Shown here: piece by piece, positions 31,908-36,172 of the stretch | Position numbering within the stretch: the stretch's first letter is position 1 | How the letters are laid out: every line of letters begins with the position of its first letter | Source of the DNA: an uncultured Prevotella sp. | GTDB taxonomy: Bacteria; Bacteroidota; Bacteroidia; Bacteroidales; Bacteroidaceae | Length of the DNA stretch: 36,172 bases | Direction of reading: 5' to 3' | Assembly (NCBI GenBank): GCA_947177775.1 | Contig: CAMWVS010000030.1 | Coordinates: forward strand, 1-36,172 | Notes under the pieces: generated by a model | Seen by the model: only the letters and a program-made list of their open reading frames with translations | Databases searched by the model: none | Told to the model about the DNA's origin: nothing | Position numbers and translations under genes: made by a program

Positions 31908-34906
31908 CTTCTTCTATATATAAGGTAATACATCAGCGGTACGAAAAACAGACTCACCATCGTTCCGACGGCCATACCAACGATTATCGCGAACGACAGC
32001 GGATATTGCAGAGCCGACCCCATGTCGCCGCGATGCAGGAACGGCACGATGGCGAGCACAGTCGTCAGCGATGTCATGACGATAGGCTTCAGCCGTCGGT
32101 GTCCGGCCACGACGACAGCCCTGAGCAGCGAAGCGTTGCTGCGGTCGCCGCCCTGCCCACGCCGGCGGTACAGCCTGTTTATCGTATCGACCTTCAATAT
32201 CGAGTCGTTAATTATGATTCCGCATGCCACGATCATGCCTATCATCGACATTATGTTCAGCGACTCGCCGCAAACGAACAGCGCCAGCATCACCATCGCC
32301 ACGTCGATGATGACCTCCGTGAGGATAATAACCGGCTGGACGATGCTCTCAAACTGCGCCGCAAGTATGAAATAGAGCAGCAGAACGGCAACGGCAAGGA
32401 CCACTGCCAGTTCGCCGATCATGGACCGTGAAGAGAAATAGCCGCCGCGGAACGACGCCTTGACCGGCGAGCCGTCAGTGATTTTCGTGACGTATGCCAT
32501 CATCTCCTCCGCCTTCCGGTCCGAGACGTCGTCTATGTCTACCACAGAAAACTCGCCGTCGTCACTTGCCGCAAGATGCTTGTAGTCCTCGCGGCGCGAC
32601 TCCTTCACGAGATATGCCAGCGGAACGGGCGTCCCGTTGCCGTTCGTTATGGTGTTGCCCAGCAGTGCGCCGCTGTCAGTGCCGTCGCTGCCGACAACCA
32701 CCGGAACGCTCTCGCCGCCACTGCTGATTTCATATATGCTGTTTGTTCCGAGCAGTTCCTTCAGCCGCGAATACAGTTGCCTGTATGTAACACCGTAGTA
32801 GGCCATCTGCTCCGCATCCGTCCTGTAGCGTATATAGGTCTCGGTGGAAACCGGCTGTATGTCCGTCTGCGGAAATCTCCGTTGCAGCGAGTCCGTCACC
32901 GCGCGTGTCTGGGCAACCTCGGGTCTGCCGCCCTCACGTTTCTGAAGCCGGATTTGAAGATCCGGTTCGCCGGTAGAGAAAATCATGTCGAAGATGTTTG
33001 CCGCAAGCTCCGACTCCACCATCGCCTTCGGATAATGGCCGGCGACATAACGTTTGATTTTCTCCACCGCCTTGTCACAGTCCTCGGCCGACGCACATTT
33101 TATGTAGCATACGGCCTCGCTGCCGGTGATGTTCCTCGTGTGCGACAGCATGAAGTCCTGTCCGCCGGCCATCGTGGTGCTCGCCTTGACGTAGTCTTTC
33201 ACATGTCCCAGCACCTCGCTTACACGCCGGCTGTTCTCTTCCGGGACGATGGCCGTGTTCCAGTCGATCGTCACAAGTGCGTCATCATGCGGTATCTCCG
33301 GCATCCGTTCCTTCCGGATGAAAGGCAGCAGGAGGAGAATCAGCAGCATGCTTCCGGAGAACACGCCCACCATGGTCTTCGGATGACGCAGCGTGTAGCG
33401 CATGCCTTTCTCATAGAGAGCCGTCAGCCGTATGTTGACTTTGGTCACCCTCGGCCGGCATTTCCGGCACAGCGCCAGATGGTAGACCGGCACCACGAGA
33501 GCCGCTACGGCGAGCGAGCAGAACAGCGCTATCGTTATGCCCATGGCCTGGTCGTAGAACAGCGCCCCCGCCGTTCCGCTGAGGAATATCAGCGGGATGA
33601 ACACCGAACAGGTGGTGAGAACTGACGACAGCATCGGCATGACAACCTCCTTCACGGCCGAGTTGATTGTCTTCTCATTACACGTGCCTTTCTGCAGGAT
33701 GTTGTCTATCACGATAATAGCGTTGTCCACAATCATTCCTACGCCGAGGATGAGTCCCGACAGCGAGATTATGTTCAGCGAGATACCCATGAGATAGAAG
33801 CAGAGCAACGTTAGTATCAGCGACAGCGGGATGGATATTGCCACGAGCACCGGAAGGCGGCGCCCCCCGATGAAGACAAACAGCACGATGCTTGCCATGA
33901 CTATGCCCAGCACGAGGTTCCACTCCAGGTTGTTCATGCTGTACGACAGCAGCTGCGTCTGGTCGCGCGTCACGGTGAAACGCAGTTCGGGATAGTCGCG
34001 TGTGAGCTGCGCCATCAGCGTGTCCATGCTCTGCTGCAGGTCGCTCATCTGCGCGTCGCTCTGCTTTATCACCGCCATTGTGATGGCGTCGCGGCCGTCC
34101 GACGCGACAATACCCTTGCGCACGGCGGCTGTCTCTTCCACCTTGCAGATGTCTTTCAGCTGCAGCAGCCGTCCGTTGTGCCGCAGATAGATGTTTTCAA
34201 TATCGCGGACGGAGAGTATCTGCGAATCGAAGTGAATGTTATACCGGTATATGCCGTCTCTCACGCTCAGCGTCTCCAACACGATGTTGTTGTCACTGAT
34301 AGCCTTTTCTATATCGCTGTTGGTTATTCCCGACATGCTTGCACGCGCCGCGTCGGGCTGTATCGTGATCCGTGTTCCCGTCAGTCCGCTGTAGTCTACC
34401 ATGGCCACTTCCGGCAGCTGTTCCATGCGCTTGCTGATGACGTTGCTCACCAGCCGCGAGGTCTGTTCCGGCCGCCCTCCGGTCACGTCGACATAGAATG
34501 CCGGAATGTCGAGAGCACCGATCTTCATCACCTTCGGACGTTCCATTTCCTTCGGCATGGAGCTCATGGCACGGTCAATCTTCTCGTTCACTTCAATGAA
34601 CAGCAGACTCATGTCGCTGCCGGGACTGAACGTCAGCGTTATTATGCCGGCATCGGTGCGCGACGCCGATTCAATGTCTTTCAGGCCGGCCACCTGCGAC
34701 AGCTGACGGCGCATCGGACCGACCATGCGCTGCTCTATCTCGCGGGCGGAACTGCCTTGGGCCGACATCTGCACCACTATGCGCGGAACGTCGATATCGG
34801 GCATCAGGGAAACCGGTATGCGCCCGAGGGCAAGCACACCGAGCGTGACGACGGCTATCAGCGTCATCGTCACGGCAATGGGGCGGTGGAGGATTTTATG
34901 GAGCAT
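31904..34906 (-). CDS. RND efflux permease, first of pair
   Basis: This 1000-residue RND permease starts MLHKILHRPIAVTMTLIAVV with the normal first helix. The TM4 motif is GMIVDNAIIVIDN (Asp394, Asn395), so the second Asp of the AcrB pair is Asn, as in several RND groups. The TM10 segment is GIIINDSILKVD, again lacking the AcrB Lys by eye. Two large periplasmic domains with porter folds are present. It lies between the membrane fusion protein gene (118 bp upstream) and the second permease (4-bp overlap). The two permeases differ clearly in sequence, so they may form a mixed trimer. Substrate cannot be told. Confidence 0.93.
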   Translation of the reverse strand: MLHKILHRPIAVTMTLIAVVTLGVLALGRIPVSLMPDIDVPRIVVQMSAQGSSAREIEQRMVGPMRRQLSQVAGLKDIESASRTDAGIITLTFSPGSDMSLLFIEVNEKIDRAMSSMPKEMERPKVMKIGALDIPAFYVDVTGGRPEQTSRLVSNVISKRMEQLPEVAMVDYSGLTGTRITIQPDAARASMSGITNSDIEKAISDNNIVLETLSVRDGIYRYNIHFDSQILSVRDIENIYLRHNGRLLQLKDICKVEETAAVRKGIVASDGRDAITMAVIKQSDAQMSDLQQSMDTLMAQLTRDYPELRFTVTRDQTQLLSYSMNNLEWNLVLGIVMASIVLFVFIGGRRLPVLVAISIPLSLILTLLCFYLMGISLNIISLSGLILGVGMIVDNAIIVIDNILQKGTCNEKTINSAVKEVVMPMLSSVLTTCSVFIPLIFLSGTAGALFYDQAMGITIALFCSLAVAALVVPVYHLALCRKCRPRVTKVNIRLTALYEKGMRYTLRHPKTMVGVFSGSMLLILLLLPFIRKERMPEIPHDDALVTIDWNTAIVPEENSRRVSEVLGHVKDYVKASTTMAGGQDFMLSHTRNITGSEAVCYIKCASAEDCDKAVEKIKRYVAGHYPKAMVESELAANIFDMIFSTGEPDLQIRLQKREGGRPEVAQTRAVTDSLQRRFPQTDIQPVSTETYIRYRTDAEQMAYYGVTYRQLYSRLKELLGTNSIYEISSGGESVPVVVGSDGTDSGALLGNTITNGNGTPVPLAYLVKESRREDYKHLAASDDGEFSVVDIDDVSDRKAEEMMAYVTKITDGSPVKASFRGGYFSSRSMIGELAVVLAVAVLLLYFILAAQFESIVQPVIILTEVIIDVAMVMLALFVCGESLNIMSMIGMIVACGIIINDSILKVDTINRLYRRRGQGGDRSNASLLRAVVVAGHRRLKPIVMTSLTTVLAIVPFLHRGDMGSALQYPLSFAIIVGMAVGTMVSLFFVPLMYYLIYRRR

Positions 34907-34914
34907 AGGTTCTG

Positions 34915-34943
34915 GTTTTTTAGAAGTTCATCTTTTAGAAGTT
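34915..34943. repeat. Short direct repeat in the fusion-protein / permease gap
   Basis: TTTTAGAAGTT occurs twice, ending at 34928 and 34943, within a 118-bp gap. GGAGTTAG and GGAGTTAAG follow shortly after. It is a low-complexity tract in the untranslated gap; function unknown. Confidence 0.6.
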
Positions 34944-35024
34944 AAGGAGTTAGATGGAGTTAAGCCGATACCGACATAAAGAATTGACATAAATGGCAAC
35001 AGTCACGCCTTGAAAGCATTTGGC

Positions 35025-36164
35025 TTAGCGCCCTTTGTCTCCTCTCATCTCCTTTGTTATCACCACCTCCGTATCATCCGCCAGATTGAGATTTCCGGAA
35101 GTTATTATTATATCGCCCTCGCCCACTGTGGTGTTCTTCCGTTCACATCCCGTTATGGCAAAGCTCGTGAGATTGCCGTACATGATGTCGACGTATGTCC
35201 ATACCGCGCGGTGCGTATTGCTGTCGTAGACGAAGACCACGTTGTAGCCGTCGCGCTCAACCACAGCTTCCTTCGGCACGACGAACATGTCGGCCACGGA
35301 GTTCTCGATGGTCACTTTCACATTCATACCGTCCATAAGGCGGTCGGAAGTGTTCCTGATGCGGGCCTTGACCGCGACAAGACCTTTTTCGTCTACAGAC
35401 GGATTGATTTCCGTCACCGTTCCGTCGAGCGCCAGCTCGCCGTCGACAAACGGCGATACCTTGACCCGCGTCCCCATACTGACGGAAACGAGCTCGGCCT
35501 CCAACACCTTGAATTCCACGTCAAAGAACGAGTCGTCTATCAGCGTGCAGAATTTGTCGCCACGCTGATATGGCCGTGCTGTGAGGTCGGCAATCCTGCC
35601 GCCGAACGGAGCCTTCAGACTGCAGTCCTGCAGAGCCTGTTCGGCAGAGCGCAGCGCAAACCGCGCCGAATAATATCCCGACGTGACCTCGGCCCGGTGG
35701 AGCACCTCAGCCGGCACATTGTCTGTGTTTCCGTCATATCCCAGGCCTATCAGTTTGTCCTGCAAGTCCACCCGTGCCTTTTCCAAGTCACGCACGGCCT
35801 TCTCGTGGGCAGCCTTGCGTTCGCGGGTGTCTGCCACAGCCAGCACCATGCCGGCCTCTACGCGCTGTCCGTTCCTGACGTTCACGCTCTGCAACATCTC
35901 TCCCGCTTTCGGACACGTCAGTTCGGCCCGGCGTATGGCCGCCAGCCGGCCGTTGCACAACACCTGCTTCTGAAACGTCTGCCGGCGCAGGACCATCGTG
36001 TCAACCTCGATGACAGCCTCTTCCCTCACAGCCGTCTGAAGTTCCTCGTCGTCCATGCCGTCCTTCCCGTCGTGGGCAAGCGCATAAATCCCGTAAGTCA
36101 GCCCGCCGACAGCGGCCATTGCGGCCGTAGCCGCCATAATTGTCTTCATATATTTCTTCATCAT
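35025..36164 (-). CDS. RND efflux membrane fusion protein
   Basis: This 379-residue periplasmic adaptor has an N-terminal hydrophobic segment (about 8-30) that anchors or exports it. A biotinyl-lipoyl-like half (about 80-110; MLQSVNVRNGQRVEAGMVL) is followed by a short alpha-hairpin (about 115-180), the second lipoyl half (CSLKAPFGGRIADL), a beta-barrel domain (about 205-285) and a membrane-proximal domain. This is the HlyD/AcrA plan. It would bridge the RND permeases downstream to an outer-membrane channel. Two adjacent ATGs (36164 and 36161) are possible starts. The gene ends 118 bp ahead of the first permease. Its promoter lies outside the window, where further operon genes, such as a TolC-like channel or regulator, may exist. 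Confidence 0.92.
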   Translation of the reverse strand: MMKKYMKTIMAATAAMAAVGGLTYGIYALAHDGKDGMDDEELQTAVREEAVIEVDTMVLRRQTFQKQVLCNGRLAAIRRAELTCPKAGEMLQSVNVRNGQRVEAGMVLAVADTRERKAAHEKAVRDLEKARVDLQDKLIGLGYDGNTDNVPAEVLHRAEVTSGYYSARFALRSAEQALQDCSLKAPFGGRIADLTARPYQRGDKFCTLIDDSFFDVEFKVLEAELVSVSMGTRVKVSPFVDGELALDGTVTEINPSVDEKGLVAVKARIRNTSDRLMDGMNVKVTIENSVADMFVVPKEAVVERDGYNVVFVYDSNTHRAVWTYVDIMYGNLTSFAITGCERKNTTVGEGDIIITSGNLNLADDTEVVITKEMRGDKGR

Positions 36165-36172
36165 ATATATAT

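Overview
The window looks like chromosomal DNA from a Bacteroidota bacterium, most likely a Prevotella or close relative. Three things point there. Promoters follow a TTG-N19/20-TAnnTTTG pattern, and gene starts lack Shine-Dalgarno sequences. The secreted proteins are of Bacteroidota types: acidic-tail lipoproteins, an 'IDSI' repeat protein, a 'LLSVPxAxYAKK' domain and a type IX-like C-terminus. The housekeeping genes are Bacteroidales in style. The genus is inferred from protein style, not from a search.

Left part (1-8 kb): pyruvate kinase runs leftward. Divergent from it are an HU-family protein, a 29-residue very basic protein that resembles the bS22/mS38 (AURKAIP1/COX24) ribosomal family, and RNase G. 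After a clear terminator and a new promoter come a membrane glycosyltransferase, a sensorless hybrid histidine kinase and a membrane-anchored endonuclease/exonuclease/phosphatase protein.

Middle part (8-19 kb): a leftward set holds an AlaX-like tRNA-editing protein, a cytoplasmic GH13 alpha-amylase, FabD, and a MntA/HepT toxin-antitoxin pair. Next comes an apparent four-gene operon of exported proteins of unknown function (157, 707, 304 and 224 aa). The last two share an almost identical first half and have unrelated second halves. A divergent lipocalin-like lipoprotein gene and a response-regulator/histidine-kinase fusion complete this part. Small degenerate repeats lie between these genes.

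Right part (19-36 kb), all leftward: carB, carA, a long PurF-like amidotransferase and glmS form a cluster of glutamine-dependent enzymes feeding pyrimidine, purine and amino-sugar synthesis. CarA and CarB carry motifs typical of the eukaryotic CAD/CPS1 enzymes. Next is a lone Wza-type polysaccharide export lipoprotein. Last is an RND efflux operon with one membrane fusion protein and two different RND permeases, cut at or just before its first gene by the window edge. A 22-bp palindromic tandem array (five units) sits between the efflux operon and the export gene. One permease has a four-unit 7-residue repeat inserted in a predicted cytoplasmic loop.

No rRNA, tRNA, CRISPR array, insertion sequence or prophage was seen. 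The most notable items are the 29-aa ribosomal-type protein, the 22-bp palindromic array, the repeat-bearing permease, the half-identical paralog pair and the CAD-type carbamoyl phosphate synthetase.
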